Assembly: GCA_000151295.1 (NCBI GenBank)
Contig: GG745339.1
Location: 89,665-153,664, forward strand
Reading direction: 5' to 3'
DNA from: Allomyces macrogynus ATCC 38327
Lineage: Eukaryota; Blastocladiomycota; Blastocladiomycetes; Blastocladiales; Blastocladiaceae
Length of the DNA: 64,000 nucleotides
The position numbers were made by a program, and so were the translations under genes. The notes beneath the pieces are model-generated. The model saw nothing but the letters and a program-made list of their open reading frames with translations. It was not told the origin of the DNA and ran no database searches. Below, piece after piece: positions 31,937 through 43,139 of the stretch; positions within the stretch are counted from its first letter, which is position 1; every line of letters begins with the position of its first letter.

Positions 31937-34201
31937 CTCAAAGCGACCCGTCAACGTACCACTTCAGCATGATCTCCAATTCGGCTGCGAGCCGTGTTGG
32001 GTCCGAAAACGCAGCCTTGGGGTCGTTAATTTGAACAACTACATCTAAAACGGCATAGCCAACCAGATCAGTCGAAGTGCGCTCATCCAGGGAACGTGTC
32101 TCGTCAACCTCAGCAAGGCCGAGTCAAAGCGACCAAGACCAGCGCGTGGAGAACCGGATGTACCCGGAGCTGTTTGCCGACCACCCAACACTGGTCAACC
32201 TCCATGACGTTACCCGTGTTAATCGACGGCACGGTCAACACCGCGTACCTCGAACGCAACACTCGTTGTCAGTCCGAGTGAGTTTAACGAACCCGGCTTC
32301 AGCCGTGCAGGAAAACGAGTACGTACTGAATGGACATGCCCGGGACCGAGCAACCAACCACGTCGAGATCGCCCGCAATGCTTCGCGCGCGCATTGCTTG
32401 GACCAAAATAAGGAACTGGTGGTTCTGCGGCGTGTGCAGAACGACACACACGTCGCGCTGCGGTGGGTGCTCGTCGGGTGGGAGCACATCGCTCGGATCG
32501 GATGGTTCAAACTATGTTCGGTGGAAGCTGGTCAATTTCGCACATCAAAAGTACCCCGCCGTTGGGAAGACGGCATTGCTTCAACGCAAAGGAACGGACA
32601 TCGATACGGGTGGCCCCAACGACGACTCTATTTTGCTGCATCACGTCGGCAACGATCCTTGTTGACCACACATTGAGTCAGAGAAAGCGTGTCCAAGCGA
32701 ATCAATCGCGTCCCCTGCACGTGCCGCTAAACGAACTAACACGCACCCGGCATAGCGCAGCACCCAAAACGTCAGCATGTGCTGCACCTTATCGACCGAT
32801 ACGTGCCGCGGCGTGCACAAATCCTTGAACACAAAGTTAAATCGACCCATCCTCTGCGGGTGCCTCGTTAAGTGGTGCTCATTTCCGCCGGTCTACTTTC
32901 CGATAAACTTGGCCATTTTCTTGGCGAGCTCGTGCGGTGGAGAAGGTGTGTGACCATCGAGAACGGCGTGCCACGTCATGGGCGATGCTGACCGGCGCCG
33001 ACTGCGGCTGCGGCTGCGGCCGCGAATCTTATCGCTCGCGTGCGACGCTGAGCGGCTGCGGTTCCGACTGCGACTGCGCTGGCGCGATTGGGACCGCGAC
33101 TTGCTGCGACTCCGGCGTGTCAATCGCGACCGTGAGTGTGACCGAGAGTGGTCGCGTTTCCGCGAGGACGCATGATGGCGCGACCGCAACCGCGACCATA
33201 CCCGCACGCGGGACCTGCTGCGGCTCCACTAATGTTCACGGCGTGAAAGATGCTGCGGCGACCTCGACCGCGACGAGCGTGCCGGTGAGCGGGTCCGGGA
33301 TTGACGAGATAGATGGCGGTCCCTTGACGGCGTTTGCGGGCGCCCGTCGCGGTGCCTGATGAGGCCACGCGATTCTGGGTTCGCAACGGCTGTCGGAGCT
33401 GGTGCGGGCACAAACAACGTTAGTGTAGGTGAAGGTGCGGGAAAGGGGTTGCAGGGGCTGCTGAAAACAAGGCAGGCACGATGGAAATGGTGTTATAACG
33501 TCCGTTTAGCGGAGTCAAAGACGTACTCGATCGAGGACGAGTGGAGGCGCCACTGCTTCGCGGCCGGCACCGACATGGGCACGCCTCCCGACACGCGCAC
33601 CATTTCGGTCACCTTGGCCGTCACGCTGATCAAACCTTGACGAGCGAGCTGGTGGAAACCGACAGCGGGAGCGCCGTGCGCGCGTCCATGAGCGCCTGGA
33701 CGAGCGAACGCGCTGGTCGACCCTGGTCCCGGTCCCGACTGGCGAGTACAACGGGCTCGCACACTTGGACCGCGTACGGATGCGGGCCGGTGGGCATGGT
33801 TGGTGCGCGGATGGCAAAGAGAATGGCGAGCTGCGACCCAGCCGTAGTGAGATACTTCAACCAACGAATACCAACACCATGCCAGGAAGCGACAAGCGTG
33901 TATGTACCTCGTCATCACCAGCTGCGGCATCAACAGCGGCGTGAACGGGTGCAGGAGGCGCCGGAAGTATCGGCGACGGGTCATGAGCAGAAGCCCCCGC
34001 CAGAGCAGGGACCACGGTCGCGCTTGTTGGTGGTTGCATGTTGTGCGCGAATACAGCGCCGCATTCGAGGGCACGTTGCTGTTGGCCGTGAGCGGATTCA
34101 TGTGCAGCGAGTTGGCCCAGTTCGGTCAAGATTCTGCGCTGTGAATTCCACTCGCTCGCGTTGTGGGTGATGTGATCGGCATGAAGGGAGTCAAGTGTCA
34201 A
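31937..34201 (-). pseudogene. RS/RRM-like family member, copy C, near full length but disrupted
   Basis: N-terminal exon, then an intron (GTACAT...GAAG) before SQLAILFAIRAPTMPTG, VQVCEPVVLASRDRDQG, ARSLVQALMDARTALPLSVS and VTEMVRVSGGVPMSVPAAKQ. The RS region contains RSRSRNRSRSASHASD. RRM-like 1 has RFNFVFKDLCTPRHVSVDKV and RIVADVMQQNRVVVGATRI. RRM-like 2 has RDVCVVLHTPQNHQFLILVQ and VLTVPSINTGNVMEVDQCW. The C-terminal helix is AFSDPTRLAAELEIMLKWY, with TGA at 31937-31939. Lesions: a one-base deletion at 33631-33640 relative to copy B (caaac-cttgacg against caaactcttgacg) that breaks the N-terminal domain, and an in-frame TAG at 32893-32895. Confidence 0.7.
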
Positions 34202-34296
34202 ATCATAAAAAGGTCACACCTACATTGTTTTCACACACGCAAAAGAAATCTATCACAAAATCCAACAGCACGACTGAACGGACAACGCATTCATCA

Positions 34297-35397
34297 TTAT
34301 GCACCCGCAACCTCGAACAAGACGAGACTCGCAGCCATAATCGCCATCCCGGCAAAGACCATGACCGCCACGTCGCGAGGGTTCTTGTGGTGCGATAAGG
34401 CCGTTGGGATCAACTCGGCAATGGCGATATACGTCATAATGCCTGAGATCAGCCCAAAAAGGACGCCGTAAACGGTGGACAAGTTGGCCGCGTCGGTCGA
34501 CTTCAAGATCGCATAGCCGAGCACAGCGCCAACAGGCTCCGACACGCCCGTGATCGTGCCCCACATGAACGCCTTCCACTTGGACCCGGTCGCGTAGAGA
34601 ATCGGAACGGCGACGCAAATGCCCTCGGGAATGTTGTGCACGGCAATGGCGACGGCAAGCGGCAGACCCGACGCGACACTGGAGCACATTGAGATGAACG
34701 TGGCCAGGCCTTCCGGGATGTTGTGGATCGTGAGCGCGATCCCAGTGACCATGGCCGTGCGCAGCAGACTCGCGCGGTCCTCGGCCGACATGACTTGCTC
34801 GGCCGTCAGCGCCGCGTCGCCCGCATCGCTATCGCGCGGCTTGTCCTTGATGGCCGATGTCACGGCCGCCTCCGGGTCCGGGCTCGACGATGCAGGACGC
34901 GATGGCGGGCGAGCGCCCGACGTGCCGCGACGCAGCAGCCGCGACTCGAGCCAATTGACGCCGGCCTCCATGCCGACTGCGAGCAATGCGCCGGCAAAGA
35001 ACATGCCCGTCGCGGCAATGTAGGCGTGCTTCTTGCCGGTTTCGCTTGGCCACGCCTCTTCGAACGAGGCCTTGGACTCCATCCAGATGTCCAAGAGACT
35101 CACATATAACCTATCGCCAGTTCAGCAGGGGTCAGTCAGCGATGGTGCGCTTCCAAGCGAGCGTATTCTTGCTTCTCACAAGCTTGAAACCTAGCAGGCC
35201 ATTGAGGATGCAGCGAGAATTCATGCGTACATCACACCGCCTGCGAGTGCCATGCCCGTGGCCAGGAAACGTGGTGATTGCAGCGAGCCAAACTTGACGG
35301 ATGCGGCCCCAAAGGCCGTCGACAGGCCCGCGCCAATGGCCACGGCAAATGCGAGGCCGTAGTTGGGTTCGGCCGCCGTTTCGTGTGATCCAGTCAT
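34297..35397 (-). CDS. ZIP-family divalent metal transporter
   Basis: 326 residues from two exons (35397-35231 and 35110-34297). The 120-nt intron (GTACGC...GATAG) splits a Met codon; joining gives GGVMLYVSLLDIWMESKASF, the usual second membrane span and its metal-site region. ATG 35397 is preferred over upstream frame. Two HNIPEG motifs (IALTIHNIPEGLATF and AIAVHNIPEGICVAVPI) are the metal-binding helices of ZIP carriers. About eight hydrophobic spans surround a charged cytosolic loop (KDKPRDSDAGD). Closest in pattern to the ZupT/GufA-like ZIP subgroup that moves Zn, Fe or Mn into the cytosol. Membrane location and exact metal are not determined by sequence. Confidence 0.92.
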
Positions 35398-36800
35398 GGT
35401 GCGCGGCGGATTTGTTGGGACTTGGGGTCGAACGGCGGGGCGACAAAGGGTGAGGTTTGCGTCGAGATCAAGTGCCGGTGGGATTGTTGCTCGGGTGCCA
35501 TGGCATCGCACAAGTATATATGGACGCCAGGATGGGGAGGCCGCGCCGAAATGATGGTTATCTTGATCGGGACCGTTGGATGCTGGAGCTGCTGACCACT
35601 GCTGGTACACAAGCCAGGAGCGGTCGGCGCCGAGAACTTCGAGCCGTCTGCTGCCGTTGTTCGGATGGAGCGTTTGTTGGCCGCATGTTGTCGGGGAGAG
35701 CGGCCTTCGGGGAGCAGTGCAAGCGCGTTCTCTATCCATGGTTCATCCACGCGCCCCCAGAACAACAGAGAGGCGTTCCGGGAAGAAACGAAAAGTGGCG
35801 TGGAGTTTCGAGTTCAGCCGCAGCAGCAGGCTGAACATTCTTTCGAGCCCCTTTTGAAAATACTGGGCCAAAGTGGTTCCAGAACAAGAGGGCGCGTCAC
35901 ATTATCCCCGTAGAGACAGTCGTGTTCCAACTATCCATGCAAAGTGCAGGAGAAGAGTTAAAGGCCAAGCAGCATCGCTAGTCGCAATGCCGGCGGCCTT
36001 GGATATCTGATCCAAGGTTGGTCCAGCTTGACGACAGGCCAGGGCCGGCCGCGCGCATCCTTGCATACAGTTTGGCATGGGAACTGGAATGGTCGAGGAC
36101 GTGGGATATGCGCGGCAAGGAGGATGGTCGAGAATGGGCAGGCGGTTCCAAGCGGCATGTGCATGACGTGGTTGTCTCGCCGCGATGATTTTTATTTTGC
36201 TTGGGTGAGCAACGAAGGGCAACGAAAGGTCGAGAGCAGGGCCGACTTGATGAGCGATTCTAGCCCAAAACGTCCACCAACGTTTCGCCGACCGCCCCAT
36301 TTTCTTCACTTCCTCGTCCGCATTGGCCCATGGTCGCAAGCAGAAGTATGGTTCGAGCGGTACTGATCGTGTGCGGTGCAGCAGATGCAGGAGCTGGTCT
36401 GCTGTTCGGCAACGATAAAGTGATCGTGTGTGCGGACCTCCATCAATACATGGAAATTCATGGAAATTACGTTTGTTCTCTCTCAACACCTCAACGAAAT
36501 GGATTTCTGGCCAGCACAACTGACAGCTCTCCCACCCATCCAAGAATGCACCAAAAGACAACAGCCGTGTTTTCCCCCTTACCATAGCGGATCCAGATGC
36601 GACGAGATCTACAGATCACAAACGGCGATATCAAACGGCATAAAGCGCAACAAGATCAGCGAAACGCGCCGGGCGCCCAGCGGACGCGCGCCGGCGCGCA
36701 ACGCGCAAAGTTGAATGGTTTTCTCTCCCGAGACGCCAAAAAAGAATTAGTTGCCCTTGTCGACTACAGCGACTGGCAGAATGCGCGCGCCACGCCGTCG
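35398..36800. other. Gene-poor stretch upstream of the ZIP gene
   Basis: ZIP promoter plus the 3' flank of the disordered-protein gene. A 227-codon minus-strand frame with an ATG (36585-35902) exists but shows no domain, so I do not call it a gene. Confidence 0.4.
35515..35521 (-). promoter_or_regulatory. TATA-like motif upstream of the ZIP gene
   Basis: ATATATA on the minus strand about 118 bases before the ATG at 35397. Confidence 0.45.
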
Positions 36801-39800
36801 TTATGCGTCGCGTCCGTGCATTGGCGCGGCACCCGCCGCGCGCCGAGGGTCTTGCGGCCTCGACGGTACCATCAGCGACGCAGGCACCGTTCCCGGCCCA
36901 AACCCGTGCGGCGTCGACGGCCCGACGGGCGGTTTGGCCGGCGGCGACGTGGCCATCGACGCGCGAACCCCCTGCATGATCGCCGACGATCCAAACGACA
37001 GAGGTGGTGGCGGAGGTGGTGGTGCCGTCGTGCCAAGACTGGCCCCCGACACGCGCCGATCATTCGCGAGCGGGCGTGGGCCATTGCGGGCAGGACGGTC
37101 GTCGCGGCGAGTCGACCGACTGCGTGTGCGCGATTGGTTGCGGTGTTCTGGAACGTACCGGTCCGTGTTGCGCGCACATTCCCGGATGCCAACCGCGTAG
37201 TCGCGATCTCGGCCCATGGTGCGTTTCGGCGAGCGGGGGCGAGAGCGGCCGCTCCAGCCGCGATCGAGAGAACGCGCTTGCGGGTCGTCGTGGATGCACG
37301 TGTTGGGGTAGGGCCCGGCCGAGTCCCGGCGGTCGTGCGGCGCGATGGTGTCACGACGGTCGTGGAGCGCGATTGCATCCCACCGCTCGTGGGCGGGCAC
37401 GACCGGGTCCTGCCGCTCGTTGGGCGTCGCCGGGCCATGGCGGTCGTTGGGCACGGTCAGATCCTGCGGACGGTCGAGCTCGACAATCGAGATAACGCGC
37501 GGCGGCCGTGCTGGCGCGTCAGCAGCGCCAATACTACGCCGCACGCGCGTGCGAGCACCGTTACTGGCCGCGTTCGTCAGCACATCCACGGGGTGATTCG
37601 GTGCAGCGCCTGCCGCGGGTTTGCTTGGCGAGGGCGGGGTCGACGTAGGCACGAGCCGGACGGGCGAGAGCGGCGCAGCGATGAGATTTGTGGGCGAAAC
37701 TGGTCGGGTCGCGCGCACTTGATTCGACGCCGTGGTCGGTATGGGTCTCGTCTGCGCCGTGGCCTCCCCGGGTTCGCGGTCGTGCTGAGCCAGCGTCGGC
37801 GACTTGGGCAAGAACCCCATCTCCGTCCATGCAGGTAACGCGGCAAATCCCTTGTTCCTCGGCGGCTTAGTCAGACTGCGCAACGGCGTCGGTGTCTTGG
37901 CCGCACTCGCCTTACTGAGCGGCGTCGGTGCCGACGTCGGCGACTCCACCCACGTGGTCTCCTCGACGAGGGGCGGTGATTGCACACGCGAACGCGAGGG
38001 AACCAGCGCAGCAGCTGGTTTTGAGACGGCCGGTGCTGCCCTTGCCACAGTGTTCGGAACGAAAACGCGCGGCCGTCTGTCAATCCGGACCTCCACGGAA
38101 CTTGCGGGGCGCACCCAGACCGTGCCGCCGCGCGTCGCGGGAGTCTCCGGGTTCGGATCGCTTTTGGGATGGACTGGACGTGTTGCTGGCGCGATGATAT
38201 TGCCGGGCGCAGACGCAGGCGTAGGCGCAAGTCGCGCGAGACGAGGATCACGTGCAACCTTGGTTGGGAGGTCCTTGCTCGGCACCGCCGTCGACTCGAG
38301 CGACGCCGGTTCCGGGAACAAGAGCTCGGTGAGCTCTGGCGTCGACAATCTCACGTCGGCTGTCGCGTCGGCCGGGCTCGACCAGTCCATTGGCTCGGCC
38401 TCGCCCTGCTCCGACGACTTGCCGTGGCGATGCGACGATGCTGCCAAGTTGACGGGCGAGAACTGCTCGTTCGTGATCTTCAGCGGGCTGGGCGCGGCCG
38501 AGCAGACAGCGGACCCGAGCGGCGTGAAGTCGTCGTTGCCAAGCGAAACGGCCGAGTCCATGGAGACGAGCGGCGCGTGCGAGGTCGGCGATTTCGCACG
38601 ACCGTGGGTGGTGCGTGACATGGTAGAGCGCGTAGAGGACGTGCCGGGAACGCTGTTTGCCAAGGTCGGACGCGGGCTCGACACGGCCGTAGGCGGCACG
38701 GCGGCAGGCAATGTGGTAGTGGGCGACGCAGCACAGGAGTCCTGCGCCGATTCTGCCCCGGATCCCGTCGCCTCCTGGTGACCGAGCTTTCCCAGCACGG
38801 AGAGGAGCGCCCACGCCGCGTCGTGCTCATTCTGGTTATGGTTGGAGTTAATGGGCATGTCGCCATCGAGCGACAGTGGGAGCATGGGCTCTACGGTCTG
38901 GCCGGGAGCGGTCTTGGGCGGCTGCGGGAGCTCAGTCGGGACCGTCGTGGGCGAGGAAGCTGGGCTCGGGTACTCGCACTCGTCGAGGTCAATGACATTG
39001 GATGATGACGATCGGCGTGGCGTGACTGGCGGCGCAGCAGGACCGGGAACGGGCGAGGCGACGGTGGAAGCAGTAACCGACTTGATGGTGGTCGATGGCG
39101 GGCGCGGCGATGGGCCTGTACGATCCATGACTGGCGACCACGCTGTCACAAATTTGGATCAATCCTCGTCGCAGCTGGGAAGAAAGCATCAAGAGACAAA
39201 ACACGCACCAAACGTTTCCTCAACGTCTGACATGACGTGGTCGTCTGGTACGACAGCAGCAGTCGCGTCAAGTTGATTGTTTTCCGCGATCGGTGCCGGC
39301 AATGGTTCCTTGTTCTTGCCATCGCTCGCCGTCGAGGACGAGTGCGGCGACGGCGTATCAACGTCCATCGACTCGACGCCCACTGTCTTGTCAACGTCCA
39401 TCGACTTGACGCCCGTCGTCTTGTCGACATCCATCGACTCGGCGCCCATCGTCTTTTCGACTAGGACGCGCACGAGCTCCTCGCCCGTGACGAGCGGCGC
39501 GATCCCACGCGTCTTGACAATCGCGTCGCACATCTTTTGCGGCACTTGCAGCAGCTCGCGCAAAATCGAGAGCATCGGGCCGCCCATCGAGTAGTTGAGG
39601 TCCTTGAACAGGTCGACAATCAACTTTTCCTCGTGGCCCGACGCATGCACAATCTTGGCGACCGGGTCAGGGATCTGCAAGATGGACATGGCCGCCTGCT
39701 GGGCGGGCGTCGACTTGGGCGAAGCCGAGGGCAGCGGGTGAATCCTGTGTCGGACCGTGAAATTGAGGTCAAACTGCCGCCCAACTTTTGTGATCAGTAA

Positions 39801-39974
39801 GGGAGCAAGACTCGGGAGCGGCAAAGTGGAGTGGATTGATCGACTCACCTCAAAGTCGGCCAAGGCGCCGTTGGTCGTGCCCGCCATCCAAAATGCGTTG
39901 AGCAAACCAGGTCGATTAACGGCTGAAACGCCGCTGCGCAGACCACCGGCAGGGGTCGTCGACATGGTAGACAT
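36801..39974 (-). CDS. 1010-residue mostly disordered protein with MDVD repeats
   Basis: Three exons (39974-39849, 39773-39209, 39142-36801) sum to an exact coding length; introns are GTGAGT...GGCAG (75 nt) and GTGCGT...GACAG (66 nt). The first about 150 residues look folded: FDLNFTVRHRIHPLPS, LQIPDPVAKIVHASGHEEKL and LFKDLNYSMGGPMLSILREL. Then come three near-identical units ESMDVDKT/KSMDVDKT/ESMDVDTP (residues about 175-210), followed by about 800 residues rich in Pro, Ser, Thr and Ala. Notable short elements are an acidic VIDLDECEYPSP, a hydrophobic AAWALLSVLGKLG, an Arg-rich stretch with RDRDYAVG and SRTRSRSTRRDD, and PPPPPPP. A nuclear or transcription-linked role is a guess from composition. 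I do not recognise the family. Confidence 0.7.
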
Positions 39975-40556
39975 GCTGGTGCCGTTGGGTCGGGTATCGT
40001 TGAACAACAGATGGTCGGGAGATGAGCGCGAGATGCGCGGAAGGACTTCGTCTCAGACCGTGAAACTGGTCCGAGCGTGGGAGAGACAAGCGTCCAAATC
40101 GGCAGGGAGAAACGAGCCGACGCCCGGGCGGTCGGGCGGGCGGGCGGGCAGGACGAGACGAAGTCGGTCTAGGAACAACGGGGCAACGGCGGCAGTGGAG
40201 GGAGAGTGTGGAGCACGGGCGCGGGGCGGGCACGCTGCCGCCATTTATGGGTAACGTAGAACAAGGAACTAACGGCGCGCCAGATCCATTCGTACGTTGG
40301 GGGACTTACCGACCTGCCGACTTGGTGGTACCGCTCGGCGGGCCAAACAGATGATCGTCGCAGTCAAGGCCGTGGCAGCCCAAGTCGCTCCTGTGCACTG
40401 TCTCGCATCGCATCATCACGCGTTTGTCTCCCACGTGACCCTGCAAAGCAGTCTTGATGTTCGTGGCAGCTGCGCGGTTTCTGCCCAGGGAAACGGCGTT
40501 TGTCGCAGTTTGCCAACGCCAGTTGCACCTCCTTCTCACCAATCGACGTCGACGAG
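39975..40556. other. Divergent promoter region between disordered protein and RPL39
   Basis: Upstream DNA for two outward-facing genes; no further gene seen. Open frames in this region are unsupported. Confidence 0.4.
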
Positions 40557-41309
40557 ATGGTGCGTGGCCACCACCCGCCACCATGATGCTGCAAGCACCA
40601 CCACCACCACCACCACCGACCCCAGCGAAACACCGTCGCCATCGCCGAAACCCAACCGGAAATGGTGGCCTCGACGACCTACGATGCTGACCGAGCGTCC
40701 CCACTGCCCCACTCGCTCGGCGGCCCGCGCTACGCCCCCGTCACCGACCGTGACCACGCGCATCCATCCGTTGCGCCAATCGTCTTTTCGCGGGCCCAAT
40801 TCGCCTATTCTAGCCGTCCAACAAGACTTTCCGTGTCAAGCGCATCCTCGGCAAGAAGGAGCGCCAGAACCGCCCGATCCCCTCGTGGATTCGCCTGCGG
40901 ACCGACAACTCCATCCGGTAATGATCCATTTCGTCTCGGCTCGTCTCGCTGCGCCGTTCTCTTTCCGTGCGCACCGGCGCTGGAAACGGGTTTTAAGGGC
41001 GGAAGGGCACTCGCGCAGGCGCTGGAATTGGCCGTTTTCTCGTTTTCGAGACAACCGTTGTGCGGTCACTCGGGACCCACGAAGCTCTCCTTTTTCGGAG
41101 CGGCGGTCGTTTTTTGAGCGGAGACGAAACGTCGAAATTCCGGTTGATTCTATGCCCCGCTGCCCTCCTGCCCACTACCGGCCCGTGAACGAACGCTCTG
41201 CTCGACCTGCTTTTATTTCTCCCTAGCATGAGTCTAACATCGCGATTTTCCCCGCCTTAGCTACAACGCCAAGCGCCGTCACTGGCGCCGCACCAAGCTC
41301 AACCTGTAA
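40557..41309 (+). CDS. RPL39: 60S ribosomal protein eL39
   Basis: Three exons: 40557-40559 (only the ATG), 40814-40917 and 41261-41309, total 156 bases, 51 residues, exactly the family length. The protein reads [20 protein letters not shown] at its start, has [12 protein letters not shown] in the middle and ends [14 protein letters not shown], an essentially canonical eL39 that lines the ribosomal exit tunnel. Introns are 254 nt (ATG directly followed by GTGCGT, acceptor TTCTAG) and 343 nt (GTAATG...CCTTAG), several times longer than others in the window, as is common for ribosomal protein genes. The ATG-only first exon is inferred from the donor motif and the precise phase; ATG at 40665 followed by GTGGCC is a weaker alternative. 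Confidence 0.92.
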
Positions 41310-41806
41310 AATGGTCGAGCTTTTGGTCGATGGTGTGGTCGTTTCCTGGTGCTGTTGACGTGGCGCCTCGCTCGCCGTCAGCGCTCTCTCGTTGCCTTCG
41401 TTGCAGGTCCCTGATTTCGCCCCGGTTTGGTGGCCGCGGCGTGCTGCGTGGGGAGTGGCGATGGCAGTCGTGTCGTGATTCAGTAACAAGGGAATGCCAT
41501 TGTGTATTTTTTCCTTGGAAATCCGTTCTGCGTCGCCTGCTCCTGGATTCAAAGCGAGAAATTGCCACTTCAAAGCGTTGCTGCCGTTGTGAAGCGATTA
41601 CTTGTCGTCCCAAATGCGTGGCTTGAGCCCGAATCATTTTTGCTTGTTGCGATGCGACTCTGAATGCGCTCAGCCGTGATCTCTTCAACCGCGGGGCGGT
41701 GCTCCTCGCGGGTGTTAACGTTCAAAACGAACAATTTTGCTGGGAGTCTGCAACAGAACTTGACTTATCAAAACCGTCTCGCTTCGACTCTTATCCACGA
41801 CATGCA
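41310..41806. other. Convergent 3' flanks of RPL39 and HSCB
   Basis: No gene seen; short frames without features. Confidence 0.4.
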
Positions 41807-42777
41807 TCACTCGAGTTCAGCCCTCCTGTCGGCAATCGCCTCCATGATATTGTAGAAATACCGCAGCTTGATGACCTGGTCGCGAATCGCGGCCAGTCCC
41901 GGATCGTCGGCCGCTAAGGGCTCAAAATCGGGCGCGAACGGGCTTGGCACCTCGGCAAACGCGTCGTCGAGCGCACCGACCGCGGCCCCGATTTCCTCTA
42001 ACAGCCCAACCGTCGCGTTAGTCCCGAGAACGAGAACAAGATCGAACGGGAGAAACGGTCGGTACCTTGCACTGCGGTCGCCAATTCGTCGAGCTCCTCG
42101 AGCGACTGTGCGTCGTCGACCTGCTCGCGCGTCTCCATGACAAACATGAGCAAGTCCGGGTCGGTCGCGGGCTCGCTCTCGGTCACGTCAGCATCGTACA
42201 GGTGCAGCTACCACCACCTCACACGCGTCAGTCCCTGACTCCATAAAGTCGTGTCGCGGATCCAACATCAACGTACGCAGTGCTTGGCCCTGGCCAACTC
42301 ATCCTTCAAACATGCCCACGCCTTATTCATCACGGCCGCCTGCATCTCGGCATCCGCCGCATCGTTCCCCTGCACGTCCGGGTGCACGATCCGCTGCAAC
42401 TGCAAAAACCGCGTGCGCGCTTGGGGTAAATCCACGCGCCAGATGGTCGCGCCCGTGGCCCCCGATTCCCGCGCGGGTTCGTCGACGCCCAGGATCTCGT
42501 GGTAGGTCGTGGACGGATCGAGCGGCTGCACGCGCGAGCAAATGGGGCAGGCCGGGACGACAGTCGGGATCGGGGTGCCGCAGCCGGCGCACGGGTGGGA
42601 GCGGGGGGCGGGGATAGGGGTGGAGAGGGATCGCGTCGCGTGGAGGAGGCGGGTTGGGGCGGGCAGACGGGTACAGAGCGTGGTGGTGCGGGCCAGGGTA
42701 GATGTAGTGGCCAGGATCGCGGTTGAGCGCGCTGTCTGTCGCAATGCAACGCGTGCAGCTGGGATTATTGCGGACAT
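41807..42777 (-). CDS. HSCB: Mitochondrial iron-sulfur co-chaperone HscB/Jac1
   Basis: J-protein that hands the Fe-S scaffold (ISCU) to the mitochondrial Hsp70. Three exons (42777-42277, 42207-42066, 41997-41807) give 277 residues; introns are 69 nt (GTACGT...GGTAG) and 68 nt (GTACCG...GTTAG). The first 50 residues are Arg/Ser/Thr/Ala-rich with no acids, a mitochondrial presequence. A tetracysteine motif CAGC...CPIC follows, as in animal HSCB zinc fingers. The J domain carries the HPD triplet in IVHPDVQGND. The C-terminal three-helix domain that binds scaffold reads DPDLLMFVMETREQVDDA and FYNIMEAIADRRAELE. No lesions seen. Confidence 0.93.
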
Positions 42778-43139
42778 GAACTGGATCACCGTGTTGCGGG
42801 CAGCTGTTGGGTTTTTGTCGGCTCGTGGTTGGCAAAGTAATGGTTGTTGACGACGTCAATGGAGCGTGGTGAGCAAACCGCGAGCAACGACCAGCAAAAG
42901 GTGGAGCGGCAAGAAAGGCAGGGCAAGCACGTGCGACGAGCTGAGCCACCTGCTGCCAGTCACGCATCGATCTGAAAGACGAGGTGCGAGGCAACCACTG
43001 CTTCAGCCAGCTGCGGTCGGTAGCAAGATGAACCAGTGCCGCCAATATCCTTCTTCTTTTGTCACATAACGGCTCGACCAGTGCAAACCATGCTTCAGAG
43101 CCTCTCGACGCTGTAACCACAGAGGTTTAACGTTCAACG
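42778..43139. other. Divergent upstream region of HSCB and the taspase-like gene
   Basis: Short intergenic stretch; nothing recognised. Confidence 0.35.

Noticed and set aside
35902..36585. 227-codon minus-strand frame with ATG
   Set aside because: No domain, low hydrophobic patterning and codon use unlike neighbours; lies in a gene-poor spacer.
36597..37838. 413-codon plus-strand open frame
   Set aside because: It is antisense to exon 3 of the disordered-protein gene, is Arg-rich in the way GC-rich shadow frames are, and has no splice or domain support.
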